Of a stretch of 64,000 bases of DNA, positions 27,690 through 37,158 are shown one piece after another (the first letter of the stretch is position 1; every line of letters starts with the position of its first letter). A program made the position numbers and the translations under genes. The notes beneath the pieces are model-generated. The model searched no databases. It saw only the letters and a list, made by a program, of their open reading frames with translations, and had not been told where the DNA came from. This DNA is from an uncultured Acinetobacter sp. (GTDB lineage: Bacteria; Pseudomonadota; Gammaproteobacteria; Pseudomonadales; Moraxellaceae), in assembly GCF_943914805.1 (NCBI RefSeq), contig NZ_CALUDM010000003.1, positions 1-64,000 of the forward strand, read 5' to 3'.

Positions 27690-28139
27690 TTAAGGCTTCA
27701 CTGCATATTGGCTTGAAATGGCAATACGATTCCATGCGTTAATCACGATCGCAATCCATTCAATTGCGGTAATTTCTGCTTCGGATAATACTTTTGTAGC
27801 GTCTTGATACGCTGAGTCTGGGAAATGTTGATTGGCAATTAACGTAATTTCTTCAATTAAAATCAATGCAGCACGTTCCTGTTCTGAAAAGTAGCCACTT
27901 TCACGCCAAGCGCTGATCAAGGCAATGCGCTCCATAGATTCACCAGCTTTAATTGCATCTTGCGTATGCATGCGTACACAGAAAGCACATTGGTTAATTT
28001 GTGAAGCTCTAAGCTTGAGTAAGTGAGAGAATCCAATATCTAGTCCAGCTTGCTTAACTTTTTGCATAGATAGATTTTCGAGTTCTAATACTGCTTTATA
28101 AAGTTCAGGGGCAGTTTTACCTAAATTTACACGTTCCAT
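27690..28139 (-). CDS. Carboxymuconolactone decarboxylase/AhpD-like protein
   Basis: A 149-aa all-helical protein of the AhpD-like superfamily. The redox CXXC and its histidine are present in QCAFCVRMHTQDAIKAGE, the arrangement of peroxidase-like members rather than true decarboxylases. Probably a thiol-dependent peroxidase or stress protein; no ahpC lies nearby. It is divergent from the small membrane-protein gene that follows. Confidence 0.88.
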   Translation of the reverse strand: MERVNLGKTAPELYKAVLELENLSMQKVKQAGLDIGFSHLLKLRASQINQCAFCVRMHTQDAIKAGESMERIALISAWRESGYFSEQERAALILIEEITLIANQHFPDSAYQDATKVLSEAEITAIEWIAIVINAWNRIAISSQYAVKP

Positions 28140-28231
28140 AAACAGCCTATTTTGAAGTGAGAATTATTGTTCATAATCATTTTATCTGTAAAATGAATCT
28201 CAATTTGTTTAATTTATGCATAAAAATAATC

Positions 28232-28447
28232 ATGAATAAAAGCTATAAGGTCTCTTTCATTCTCTCTGCTATGGTGAGTATTGTATTTTTCATGGCTGAA
28301 GAATTAAAGCAGGATGGTATCCGTATTGATTTTGGTATAGGTGTGATTCTTGGGTTCTTTGCACTGCTGATCGTAATCGCATGCTACTTATATCTACGAA
28401 GTGAAGAAAAACGATATTTGAGTAAAAAAGAAGAACATCGTGATTAA
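28232..28447 (+). CDS. Small two-helix membrane protein
   Basis: A 71-aa protein with two hydrophobic helices (SFILSAMVSIVFFMAEE and IGVILGFFALLIVIACYLYL) and a charged C-terminus (RSEEKRYLSKKEEHRD). The frame stays open to 28157, but that upstream part looks non-coding. It lies 45 bp before the glycerate kinase gene. Function unknown. Confidence 0.5.
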   Translation: MNKSYKVSFILSAMVSIVFFMAEELKQDGIRIDFGIGVILGFFALLIVIACYLYLRSEEKRYLSKKEEHRD

Positions 28448-28492
28448 GAAATCGTGCTATTAATAAAATAAATTTGATAAAAATGCTGGACG

Positions 28493-29623
28493 ATGAAAAC
28501 TTTTATTTTAGCGCCTGATTCTTTTAAAGAAAGCATGACTGCAGAGCAAGCATGTAGTGCGATGCAGCGTGGTATTCAAAAAGCTATTCCTGATGCCCAA
28601 TTTATCCATGTTCCAATGGCTGATGGCGGTGAGGGCACAGTCGATGCCTTAATTGCTGCAAGACAGGGTGGGAAAATTCAGATCCAAGTTTCAGGCCCGT
28701 TCACAGATCAAAAAATAGATTCCTATTTCGGATTTATTGATGCTGATAAAACTGCTGTCATTGAAATGGCGATGGCAAATGGCATTCATCTCATTGAGAA
28801 ATCACAACGTAATCCTTTATTGACCAGTACATTTGGTACGGGAGAAATGATCAAAGCTGCGTTGGATCACGGTGCAACTAAAATTATTATTGGTCTTGGC
28901 GGTAGTGTCACCAATGATGCTGGTGCAGGTATGGCACAGGCTTTGGGGGTAAAGTTTTTAGATCGAAATGGTCAAATTGTGGAATTGGGCGGTGGTCAAC
29001 TTGATCAAATTTATACCATCGATCTTTCTGAATTAGATGCTCGTTTAACTCAAACTGAAATCATTATAGCCAGTGATGTGAATAATCCTTTATGTGGTGA
29101 AAATGGTGCATCGCATGTGTTTGCTCCACAGAAAGGTGCTAATCCTGAAATGGTAGAAATTTTAGATCGTAATTTGAATTATTTTGCTGATCTTGTAAAA
29201 CGACAGCTCAATATCGATGTTAAAAATATTGCAGGAGCGGGAGCCGCTGGTGGTTTAGGTTTTGGACTGATGGTTTTTGTTGCTGCAAAAATTCGTTCAG
29301 GTGTTGAAATTATTATTGAAGAAACACAACTCGCTGAAAAGATCGCTCAAGCAGATTATGTATTTACTGGTGAAGGGGGAATTGATTTTCAAACAAAATT
29401 TGGTAAAACGCCTTTTGGTGTGGCCCAAGTGGCAAAGCGTTTGAATAAACCTGTAATCGCCTGTGCGGGGTATATTGGTCAGGGCATTGAAGAACTTTAT
29501 GCCGAAGGGTTTACCGCTATTTTCGGTATCGTTGATGGTGCATGTGATTTGCAGACAGCTTTAAAAAATGGCAAGAGAAATTTGGAAAGAACCTGTGAGA
29601 ATGTGGCGCGACTTTTAAAATAA
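28493..29623 (+). CDS. Glycerate kinase
   Basis: Phosphorylates D-glycerate in glycerate/glyoxylate catabolism; 376 aa of the GarK/GlxK family. Family features are FILAPDSFKESMTAEQ at the start, the GGEGTVDALIAARQG loop, LGGSVTNDAGAGMAQALG, and GAGAAGGLGFGL with FTGEGGIDFQTKFGKTP. No glyoxylate genes are adjacent, so the pathway context is not visible here. It is followed after 17 bp by the STN-domain gene. Confidence 0.93.
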   Translation: MKTFILAPDSFKESMTAEQACSAMQRGIQKAIPDAQFIHVPMADGGEGTVDALIAARQGGKIQIQVSGPFTDQKIDSYFGFIDADKTAVIEMAMANGIHLIEKSQRNPLLTSTFGTGEMIKAALDHGATKIIIGLGGSVTNDAGAGMAQALGVKFLDRNGQIVELGGGQLDQIYTIDLSELDARLTQTEIIIASDVNNPLCGENGASHVFAPQKGANPEMVEILDRNLNYFADLVKRQLNIDVKNIAGAGAAGGLGFGLMVFVAAKIRSGVEIIIEETQLAEKIAQADYVFTGEGGIDFQTKFGKTPFGVAQVAKRLNKPVIACAGYIGQGIEELYAEGFTAIFGIVDGACDLQTALKNGKRNLERTCENVARLLK

Positions 29624-29640
29624 TGAACTGAGATAAATAT

Positions 29641-29970
29641 ATGAAAAGAATAATATTGGCAGTCTTATTGCTCAGTATTCAGAGCTTTGGTTTGGTATGG
29701 GCAGATGTGACACAAGACGTGCAAAATTATCTAAACCAAGGGAATAAAACATCTTTTCGTTTTGAAGATAATACCATTCAAACCATGGCATATTTAATTG
29801 AAGGTGAAAAAGGAATTGAAGTGATCATTGATAAAAATATTGATACTAAACAAAGTTTTGCTATCAATTTAAGAGATCAAAATTTTCTCGCTTATCTTGA
29901 AATGACGACTCAAAAGTTGGGGTTAAAATACCAAGTTGTAGATTCAAAAACGATTCGTATTTCTAAGTAA
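29641..29970 (+). CDS. Exported orphan STN-domain protein
   Basis: A 109-aa protein: a signal peptide ending near A21 (SFGLVWA), then a single secretin/TonB short N-terminal (STN) domain. This is seen in NTIQTMAYLIEGEKGIEVIIDKNI and FLAYLEMTTQKLGLKYQVVDSKTIRISK. In this superfamily STN normally caps secretins or FecA-type receptors; here nothing follows it. It shares a likely transcript with glycerate kinase (17-bp gap). Confidence 0.72.
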   Translation: MKRIILAVLLLSIQSFGLVWADVTQDVQNYLNQGNKTSFRFEDNTIQTMAYLIEGEKGIEVIIDKNIDTKQSFAINLRDQNFLAYLEMTTQKLGLKYQVVDSKTIRISK

Positions 29971-30052
29971 TGATTAAGTCTTTTTTCCTCAATTTGAGCA
30001 TTTTCAAAAATCAAATAATTGAAAATGCTTAAAATTGATCGAAGAATAAAAA

Positions 30053-31168
30053 TTACAAATTTTTCTCTAAATATTGTTGTGCAAACTTAACTTCATCATC
30101 ATAAGCTTGCTGATCTTTTGGAATCGGTAATTTGATACTTGGTGGAATGCCAATATTATCAATTTCTTGCCCTGCACGACGATGTACATAGGATGTCGCA
30201 TACCATAAAGACAATTTAGTAGATGGTGTTTTTATGTCTCTTAAATTAGAAGCATCTAATACTCCATAAGTATTTCTGCCCATCGTTACAACTCGAGGAT
30301 TTTGTCGAACAGTTTTGACAAATTCTTCACCTGAGCTTCCACAATCTTCATCTGTCAGAACAACAACTTTTTTAGGATTTGCTAATACATCTTTTTTCTT
30401 AATTTTGTCTACAAATAATGATGTATTTCCTTCTATATAGACCCAATCATTTTTATTGTGTTCCATTTTATTGATGATTTCGCCAATTTCCTTTTTTGTT
30501 TCAGCACTGGGCATTACTTTTTGTAGGTCTTTATAAGCTTGAATATTCGTTGTTGAAGTATAAATTTGTGGTATTTCAGTCCAATATTCGGCTTCACCGA
30601 GTAGTTTATATACAGGTTCAGCAGAACTGTCTTGACCTCCAGCATTTTTGCGTAAATCAAAAATTAAATATGGTGCATTGAGTAGATTGTCCTGATTGTT
30701 TTTTATAATTTTTTCAAACTGATCTTTTATAGAAAGCCCAAAAGAGGGAATGAAAATATACGTGGTCGAGTCTGATAGTTTTTTTGTGGTCACTAAATCA
30801 TCTTCTTGAGGCGTAGAACTCGTCTGCACATAATCTTCCATTGATCTACTACTTAAAGAAACATGACCTTTACGAATGGCTTGAAGAAAAGGTTTAGCAA
30901 TATCTTGGCATTGTTTCACTGTTTGAACTTGAGCAGTTTTTTCTTTTTGAGTATTGAGAATGTTTTGAATATTTTCAGGGTAGGCTGTCCATTTTTGAGC
31001 ACGAATACCTGCATCATTTTCCAATAAAAATTGAGCAGTAAAGTCGATATCCTGTAAACATTCAGCACTAGTCATGGGTACAGTATCTTCGGCTGAATGA
31101 ACATTTTGGGTCAGTACAATTGAGCTCACCAAAAGTAATAAAGAGGCGTGATTGAAAGAGTAAGCCAT
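30053..31168 (-). CDS. Exported S41-family peptidase
   Basis: A 371-aa protein with a signal peptide ending near A26 (NVHSA). The C-terminal half has the S41/ClpP-fold core: YLIFDLRKNAGGQDSS and VVVLTDEDCGSSGEEFVKTVRQ, where the serine after CGS is the expected nucleophile. No PDZ domain is evident, unlike Prc/CtpA, so it belongs to the C-terminal-peptidase-like branch with unknown substrates. Monocistronic. Confidence 0.8.
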   Translation of the reverse strand: MAYSFNHASLLLLVSSIVLTQNVHSAEDTVPMTSAECLQDIDFTAQFLLENDAGIRAQKWTAYPENIQNILNTQKEKTAQVQTVKQCQDIAKPFLQAIRKGHVSLSSRSMEDYVQTSSTPQEDDLVTTKKLSDSTTYIFIPSFGLSIKDQFEKIIKNNQDNLLNAPYLIFDLRKNAGGQDSSAEPVYKLLGEAEYWTEIPQIYTSTTNIQAYKDLQKVMPSAETKKEIGEIINKMEHNKNDWVYIEGNTSLFVDKIKKKDVLANPKKVVVLTDEDCGSSGEEFVKTVRQNPRVVTMGRNTYGVLDASNLRDIKTPSTKLSLWYATSYVHRRAGQEIDNIGIPPSIKLPIPKDQQAYDDEVKFAQQYLEKNL

Positions 31169-31479
31169 TGAGTATGATCCTTTATTTTTAAGTTTAATTT
31201 TCTATTTAATTGCCATCATTTTATTTGAGTAATAAATTGATTTTAAATATTTAAGTGTTCAATTAATGTACTTATTTTTATCGTTTAGTACAAGAATTTA
31301 TTGTTTGGAATATAGAATTTCTTATTTTGAAATAACTTTGAAATAACAATGCTATCGTAAAAGAGCTTTAATTAAGCATGCCAGATTGATTGTGAAACCA
31401 TGTACGAAGAAACGATGAAATTCTGATATCGTCTGCCAGCTCTGTTAAACTAGTGCCATCCACAAAATGATGAGTGAAA
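31169..31479. other. Gene-free stretch between S41 peptidase and helicase
   Basis: About 310 bp, AT-rich and divergent; presumably holds both promoters. I see no repeat or RNA gene. Confidence 0.45.
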
Positions 31480-33471
31480 ATGAGTTTAGCCAACCTGATC
31501 AATGAATTAAACCCGCAACAAAAACAAGCTGCAACAACAGAATCAAAACATAGCTTGGTACTTGCAGGGGCAGGTTGTGGTAAAACCAAAACCATCGTGG
31601 CTAGAGCTGCGTATTTGATTGATCAGGGTGTGCCTGCCAATAAAATCCAAATCCTAACTTTTACTCGCCGTTCTGCAAGCGAAATTGTGGCACGTGTAGA
31701 ACTGGCTTTAGGTGATCAAGCTAAGGGTTTACGTGCTTCAACATTCCATACTTTTTGTATGTATTTACTACGTCGTGCGCCTAAAGCATTTGGTTTAGAG
31801 CAATTTTCAATTATTGATCGTGATGATCAATTGATGATGTTCCGTCTTCTTCGTGGTAAGGATGATAAAAAGAATCCGAATGCATTACCGAAGCCTAAAG
31901 AGTTATGTGATTTATACTCTTTTGCTCGAAATACACGTCAAAAACTCAGCCTTGCTTTAGAAAAGCAACATCCTGAATTTTTGGAATATAAAGATCAGAT
32001 TGCCGAAATCATGAAAGAATATGAAGCTCGGAAACGTGCTCGCTCTTTCTTGGATTATGATGATATTTTAGCAGTGGTCGCTTCTGCTTTGGCGCAATCA
32101 ACAGGCTTAGTCGATTATGTTGCTTCACTGTGTCAGCATATGCTTGTTGATGAAATGCAAGATACCAACCCATTGCAATGGGCGATTCTTGAACCATTAA
32201 AAGATCAAACCTCACTATTTTGTGTGGGAGATGATGCACAATCGATTTATGGTTTTCGTGGCGCAGATTTCGAGAATATTCATCATTTTAAAGACCGTGT
32301 CGCTGATGCACAGATTTTCAAATTAGAAAAAAATTATCGTTCAACTCAAGAAATTTTAGATTTATCCAATTGGCTGCTTGACCAAAGCCCGATTCATTAC
32401 GATAAAAAATTAGAAGCCTATCGAGGGGATGGCATTAAACCTCGTATGCATGTCTTTCCGAATGAATTTGATGAAGCGAAATGGATTGCGATTGATATTA
32501 AAGAGCGTCATTTACTCGAAGGTTCAGCATGGAATGAACATATGGTATTGGTTCGTTCAGCATTTGCCGCACGTCATATTGAGGCAGCCTTTATTCAAGG
32601 CAATGTACCTTATCGCTTTATTGGTGGTATGAAACTTTTAGAAACAGCGCATGTAAAAGATTTGTTGAGTTTATTGCGTGTTATAGCCAATCCACTTGAT
32701 GATATTGCGTGGATGCGTTTTTTGACTTTATGGAATGGTGTGGGTGATGTAGGTGCAAGTAAACTTGCACTGCAATTATTACATGAGCCTGATATAGAAA
32801 AAATCACAGAAAAGCTCGAAAAGTTTGGGCGTATTCCTGAAAATACTTTGCTGATCATGAAGCAAATGAGTGTGTTAAAAACCGAAGTCGAAGCGTGTGT
32901 TAAATTGGGCGTGGAAGCCATCCTTAATCAGCTTGAAGAAAATTATGCCAAAAAAGATTGGCATAAACGGATCGGTGATTTTGATTTGGTTAAACAACTT
33001 GCTTCTAAACATTCACAATTGAGTGAATTTTTAGAGGAGTACGTGCTTGATCCAGTATCGATTAGTGAAATTGAACGTCAGTCGCAAGATGATGTCGTGA
33101 CTTTAATCACCATTCATTCTGCTAAAGGTACAGAGCAAAAAGTGTGTTATGTGGCGAATGTGTCAGCAGGGCAATATCCTCATGCACGTGCGCAAGGTGA
33201 TTTTGATGAAGTTGAAGAAGAGCGTCGTGTGCTGTATGTGGCATTAACTCGGGCGAAAAATGAATTAATTCTGACCAAACAAAATTTAAGTTTTTGGGCA
33301 CATAGTCAGACGGATGAACAAGGTCGTCATATTGAAAGTTATTTTCTCAATGATTTAACACGCAACCTATGCACCACTGAAACGCATTATAAACAACGCC
33401 AGCAAACCGTAAAAAGTGCGCTCATCGAACGTCAGGCGATTAATTTAGATTTTGGTATAGATCTAGATTAA
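31480..33471 (+). CDS. UvrD/Rep-family superfamily 1 helicase
   Basis: A 663-aa 3'-5' DNA helicase. Visible SF1A motifs are Q-motif LNPQQKQAA, Walker A AGAGCGKTKT, motif Ia TFTRRSASEI, Walker B VDEMQDTN, motif III CVGDDAQSIYGFRGAD, LEKNYRST, and late TIHSAKGTE and RVLYVALTRAKNEL. It is shorter than UvrD and I would not equate it with Rep or PcrA. ATG at 31480 chosen over GTG at 31474. The neighbour is an RRM protein. Confidence 0.93.
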   Translation: MSLANLINELNPQQKQAATTESKHSLVLAGAGCGKTKTIVARAAYLIDQGVPANKIQILTFTRRSASEIVARVELALGDQAKGLRASTFHTFCMYLLRRAPKAFGLEQFSIIDRDDQLMMFRLLRGKDDKKNPNALPKPKELCDLYSFARNTRQKLSLALEKQHPEFLEYKDQIAEIMKEYEARKRARSFLDYDDILAVVASALAQSTGLVDYVASLCQHMLVDEMQDTNPLQWAILEPLKDQTSLFCVGDDAQSIYGFRGADFENIHHFKDRVADAQIFKLEKNYRSTQEILDLSNWLLDQSPIHYDKKLEAYRGDGIKPRMHVFPNEFDEAKWIAIDIKERHLLEGSAWNEHMVLVRSAFAARHIEAAFIQGNVPYRFIGGMKLLETAHVKDLLSLLRVIANPLDDIAWMRFLTLWNGVGDVGASKLALQLLHEPDIEKITEKLEKFGRIPENTLLIMKQMSVLKTEVEACVKLGVEAILNQLEENYAKKDWHKRIGDFDLVKQLASKHSQLSEFLEEYVLDPVSISEIERQSQDDVVTLITIHSAKGTEQKVCYVANVSAGQYPHARAQGDFDEVEEERRVLYVALTRAKNELILTKQNLSFWAHSQTDEQGRHIESYFLNDLTRNLCTTETHYKQRQQTVKSALIERQAINLDFGIDLD

Positions 33472-33559
33472 ACTAGCGTTATTATGTTTTTCATTCAAAA
33501 AGTAGAGTAGGCGAGTGCTTTTTGATGTTTTTTGCCTATTTTATGTTTAAGGTTGTGAG

Positions 33560-33811
33560 ATGAAAATTTTAGTTCGTAGTTTAGAACGTACTGTAACAGA
33601 AGCAGAATTGCTGGAATTGTTTAAGCAATACGGTACTGTGGATTCATGTACTTTGGTATTAGATGCAGGAACAGGTAAATCAAAAGGTTTTGCTTTTGTT
33701 GAAATGCCACATGGTCGTGAAGCGGTAAAAGCAATTAAAGCTTTGAATACTTTACGTTTGCATGGTCATGGAATTCGAGTAAAAGCAGCAGAAGATAAAC
33801 CAGAAGCTTAA
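33560..33811 (+). CDS. RRM-domain RNA-binding protein
   Basis: An 83-aa protein that is a single RNA recognition motif. RNP2 is KILVRSL and RNP1 is KSKGFAFVEM with both aromatic residues. Stand-alone RRM proteins occur in cyanobacteria and scattered proteobacteria; their targets are mostly unknown. Terminated by the hairpin at 33840. Confidence 0.92.
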   Translation: MKILVRSLERTVTEAELLELFKQYGTVDSCTLVLDAGTGKSKGFAFVEMPHGREAVKAIKALNTLRLHGHGIRVKAAEDKPEA

Positions 33812-33839
33812 TACTGCTGTGTAAATGTGTTGATATAAG

Positions 33840-33863
33840 AGGAGCAGAAATTGCTCCTTTTTA
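33840..33863 (+). terminator. Terminator of RRM gene
   Basis: Seven-pair stem AGGAGCA / TGCTCCT with a five-base loop, then TTTT. Confidence 0.82.
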
Positions 33864-33874
33864 TTGGGTAAAAG

Positions 33875-34234
33875 ATGAAAAGAGCGTATCAAGCTTTGTC
33901 CATTGTAGCCCCAGCAGGGCAAAGAATTTCTGCAGGTAAAAAGACATTAGAAATTCGTTCATGGCAACCTGAATCTTTACCGCTCAAAGACTTGCTGATT
34001 GTTGAAAATATGAATTATTTAAACAATAAAGAAGAAGAAATTGGACGAGCTGTCGCCATTGTTGATATTGAATCTGTTCATCTATGGACGGAAAATGAAT
34101 TGGAATTAGCTGTAGCTTCATATTGGGAAGATGGTTATTGGGCATGGGTGATCAGTAATGTCCGTCCAATAGAAAAATTTGTTGAAGTGCCTGCGAAACG
34201 GAAAATTTATTCTATTGATGTCGATCTTGAATAA
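33875..34234 (+). CDS. ASCH-domain protein
   Basis: A 119-aa protein with an ASCH (PUA-like) fold: ALSIVAPAGQRISAGKKTLEIRSW with the conserved GxKxxExR-type segment, then LLIVENM and GYWAWVISNVRPI. ASCH domains are RNA-binding or amidase-like; the exact role is unknown. It follows the RRM gene on the same strand after its terminator. Confidence 0.82.
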   Translation: MKRAYQALSIVAPAGQRISAGKKTLEIRSWQPESLPLKDLLIVENMNYLNNKEEEIGRAVAIVDIESVHLWTENELELAVASYWEDGYWAWVISNVRPIEKFVEVPAKRKIYSIDVDLE

Positions 34235-34307
34235 AATTTATTGTGATTTTAGTGAAATAAAGATTAAGCTAGGCTTGTAATAAATGCCAAAACCTTAGGG
34301 AACTTTC

Positions 34308-34811
34308 ATGTCACGTGTAGCTCGCTTTCATGCGGACCGTACCAATCAAAAACTTTATTTTGCACGCCTTGCATGTGTGCAAGCAGAGCAATCTGAAAAT
34401 GTTCAACAAGCTCAGGCACACCGTGAAGCTGCTGTATTTCACTTACATGGTGGGATTTTGGCATTTTTGCAAGAATTGGTACGTTATTACCGCTTAAATG
34501 ATTTTGCTCCAACACTAAAGTCAATTGAAGAGAACATGGCAGCAAAAGGGCAAGTTTCACCCGAAGTATTGGTGATGCAAAAATTAGCTAAAGACGGATT
34601 TATTGCAGAACTTAAAAGAGCTTATCGTCTTTGTCAGTATGCGCCAGAACCAAGTGCACCAGAGCCAGAAGATGAAACCTCTTCAAATCTGATTATCAAA
34701 GTCACTCAAACGCCACAAGCATGGCTACCTGATACTAAAATTTTAAGAGAATGGCACCGTGATTTAACCCAGCTTATAGATGGTTTTCGTAACGAAATGG
34801 TTGAATTCTGA
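34308..34811 (+). CDS. Conserved hypothetical, possible DUF6586 family
   Basis: A 167-aa soluble, mostly helical protein. The first ~90 residues (YFARLACVQAEQSE, VFHLHGGILAFLQELVRYY) look like a DUF6586-type sequence known from pseudomonads, but I am not certain of the assignment. The C-terminus has an acidic stretch (EPSAPEPEDE). Function unknown. Confidence 0.75.
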   Translation: MSRVARFHADRTNQKLYFARLACVQAEQSENVQQAQAHREAAVFHLHGGILAFLQELVRYYRLNDFAPTLKSIEENMAAKGQVSPEVLVMQKLAKDGFIAELKRAYRLCQYAPEPSAPEPEDETSSNLIIKVTQTPQAWLPDTKILREWHRDLTQLIDGFRNEMVEF

Positions 34812-34873
34812 TCTTTTTGATTGGTTTTACTTGAAATTTTGTTTTAAATGACTATATAAAATATCTACAAGAT

Positions 34874-34896
34874 GCAAAATGCATTCGGCATTTTGC
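34874..34896 (+). promoter_or_regulatory. Hairpin in leader of the following gene
   Basis: Perfect nine-pair inverted repeat GCAAAATGC / GCATTTTGC with loop ATTCG, 15 bp upstream of the GGAGG ribosome-binding site at 34911. A second short repeat CATG..CATG overlaps the approach to that site. It could affect translation start, or be a leftover terminator. Confidence 0.45.
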
Positions 34897-34919
34897 CCCA
34901 TGTTGAGCATGGAGGGTTT

Positions 34920-35198
34920 ATGTCTATTGAACAGTTAAAAGAGTTATTTGGGAATCAAGAAGCAATTTTAGAGTTGGTTCAACTCGAAGGCGGGGAGTTG
35001 GCTCTACGCAATGCAGGTTCTGAGAATGAGCCTTTAGTCACTATTCAGTTTAATGAAGAAGTGAAAGCGTTGCTTGGTGATCAGACACCAATGATTGCTC
35101 AACAGATGATTCAAGCTGCTTTATTTGGCTTGCTTGAAAAGCAATCGAATGAGTGGCATGCGGAAGTTGTTGATGAACAACCGCAATTTCTGAGCTAA
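34920..35198 (+). CDS. Hypothetical small acidic protein
   Basis: A 92-aa soluble acidic protein starting MSIEQLKELFGNQEAIL. Start at 34920 chosen because GGAGG lies five bases upstream; the frame is open to 34872, which would place the hairpin in the coding region. No motif is recognised. Confidence 0.7.
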   Translation: MSIEQLKELFGNQEAILELVQLEGGELALRNAGSENEPLVTIQFNEEVKALLGDQTPMIAQQMIQAALFGLLEKQSNEWHAEVVDEQPQFLS

Positions 35199-35225
35199 TT
35201 TAAAGTTTGATAAAATAAATAAAAC

Positions 35226-35251
35226 AAAACGCACTTAAGAGTGCGTTTTTT
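35226..35251 (+). terminator. Terminator, also convergent to the antiporter gene
   Basis: Ten-pair stem AAAACGCACT / AGTGCGTTTT with loop TAAG and a T tract; A tract on the other side suits the convergent gene as well. Confidence 0.88.
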
Positions 35252-35290
35252 GTTTTAAGTCTGTCTATTTAAAGTTTGTCTAAATGTGAA

Positions 35291-37009
35291 TCAGTGACTT
35301 GTATCATGCTGATGTGCAAGTTGGATTTGATTTAAAATATGATTGGTCATATTTTTCGCCATTTCTTCTTTTGCATAATAGACATCACCGATTGCATCCG
35401 CACGAATGATCTCAGCTTCTTCTTTATTTTCAGCACAAACCAAAACTTGAATCTGTGGGTTGAGTAGTTTTGCTGTATCCACAATTTTATGAATATCTAA
35501 GATATCCATAGGTGAAATGATGAGCAAACGTGCATGTTGAATGTGTGCTTGAATGAGTACACTTGGTTCAGTTGCACGACCAGAAACGGCTGCAACATCT
35601 TTTTCACGCAGTTTTTCAACGATTTCACGATTTTCTTCAGCAATAACGACTTTAATATCATTCTGCATCAAGGCTTTGGTGATACGCCGTCCAACTTCAC
35701 CATATCCAACAATCACCACTTGATCACGTAAATAATCTTGATCGACTTCATCTGGAAGCATCGCCAATGGGTCACCACTACGTTCAAGTAAGCGAGCCAA
35801 ATGCGAACGCTCACGAATCCAATTTTGAACAGGTTCAATTGCTGAAAATAGGAATGAATTGAGCGTAATAGAAAATAATGCACCTGCTAAGATTAGATTT
35901 TGAGCTTCTGGGGTGAGTAAGCCAAGTGATAGACCCAGTGTGGCTAAAATAAAGGAGAATTCCCCAATTTGCGCCAAACTTGCACCAACGGTAAGTGCAG
36001 TATTAATCGGATAACGAAAGAACAAAACCAAAGCCATCGCAGCAATGGTTTTACCAATCATGATGATGGCGATGACAGCAAGAATATGTAAAGGTTGTTC
36101 AACAATAATTCTTGGGTCAAATAACATTCCCACAGAAATAAAGAACAGAATTGAAAACACTTCTCTTAACGGTAGAGTTTCTTCTTCAGCACGATGACTG
36201 AAGTCGGATTCTTTCACCACCATCCCAGCAAAGAATGCACCCAATGCCATAGAAACGCCAAAGATCGCGTATGAGCCATAGGCAATCGATACTGCAGCCG
36301 CAACAACCGTCAAAGTAAAAAGCTCTCTAGAACCTAAACGAGCGACATATTGCATGATCATTGGAACTAAGCGCTTACCAATAATCAGCATGAAGGCAAT
36401 AAAACCAGTAACTTTTAATAATGTGATGCCGAGGGTTAGCCAAATGTTTTGATCTGACTCGTGTCCTGCAATTGTATGACCACCCAAAAGTACCGCAGTT
36501 GCAGGTAAAAGAACGAGAACCAAGACCATGACCAAGTCTTCGACTAAAAGCCAACCCACTGCAATTTTGCCATTCACAGAGTTGAGTAGACCTTTATCCC
36601 CAAGTGCTTTAAGTAACACAACGGTACTGGCACAGGATAAACTCAGACCGAATACGAGGGCAGATCCGAAACTCCATCCCCAAAATAGAGATACAGCCAT
36701 ACCCAGTAGTGTTGCGACCGCAATTTGTAAAATTGCACCAGGTAAGGCAATACGGCGGACTTGCATCAGATCATTTAATGAAAAATGCATGCCTACGCCG
36801 AACATCAAGAACATAACTCCCAACTCAGCAAGCTGATTTGCTAGTGTTATATCTGCAACAACCCCTGGGGTGTTGGGACTGATGATGATTCCTGCGATTA
36901 AGTACCCAATTAAAGGTGGAAGACGTAGCCGTGCAGCGATATAGCCAAAAACAAGTGCTATACCAAAACCAACTGCAAGTAAAATGATCAAATCTACATC
37001 ATGAGGCAC
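35291..37009 (-). CDS. Kef-type cation/proton antiporter with NAD-binding domain
   Basis: A 572-aa protein with an N-terminal Na+/H+ exchanger (CPA2) domain of 12-13 helices. The early LRLPPLIGYLIAGIIISPNTPG is typical. A C-terminal RCK/TrkA-N domain follows (QVVIVGYGEVGRRITKAL). It resembles YbaL/KefB potassium-proton systems, but the cysteine/glutathione control of Kef cannot be read off the sequence. Start at GTG 37009, supported by AAGGAG seven bases upstream; the longer frame to 37048 would add 13 residues. Confidence 0.88.
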   Translation of the reverse strand: MPHDVDLIILLAVGFGIALVFGYIAARLRLPPLIGYLIAGIIISPNTPGVVADITLANQLAELGVMFLMFGVGMHFSLNDLMQVRRIALPGAILQIAVATLLGMAVSLFWGWSFGSALVFGLSLSCASTVVLLKALGDKGLLNSVNGKIAVGWLLVEDLVMVLVLVLLPATAVLLGGHTIAGHESDQNIWLTLGITLLKVTGFIAFMLIIGKRLVPMIMQYVARLGSRELFTLTVVAAAVSIAYGSYAIFGVSMALGAFFAGMVVKESDFSHRAEEETLPLREVFSILFFISVGMLFDPRIIVEQPLHILAVIAIIMIGKTIAAMALVLFFRYPINTALTVGASLAQIGEFSFILATLGLSLGLLTPEAQNLILAGALFSITLNSFLFSAIEPVQNWIRERSHLARLLERSGDPLAMLPDEVDQDYLRDQVVIVGYGEVGRRITKALMQNDIKVVIAEENREIVEKLREKDVAAVSGRATEPSVLIQAHIQHARLLIISPMDILDIHKIVDTAKLLNPQIQVLVCAENKEEAEIIRADAIGDVYYAKEEMAKNMTNHILNQIQLAHQHDTSH

Positions 37010-37111
37010 TAAACACTCCTTAAAAATTGGAGGAATTAATAAAAACAACTAAAAGCACAAACAGTGCCAAAAGAAAACTCTGAGAATTTTAACAACTTGA
37101 ATAAAAAAAAG

Positions 37112-37138
37112 GCAAAAAAAACGACCCAAATGGGTCGT
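37112..37138 (-). terminator. Terminator of rpmB-rpmG
   Basis: Seven-pair stem ACGACCC / GGGTCGT with loop AAAT; the minus strand ends in eight T residues. Confidence 0.9.
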
Positions 37139-37158
37139 ATTTTTTAAGAAAACTAAAA

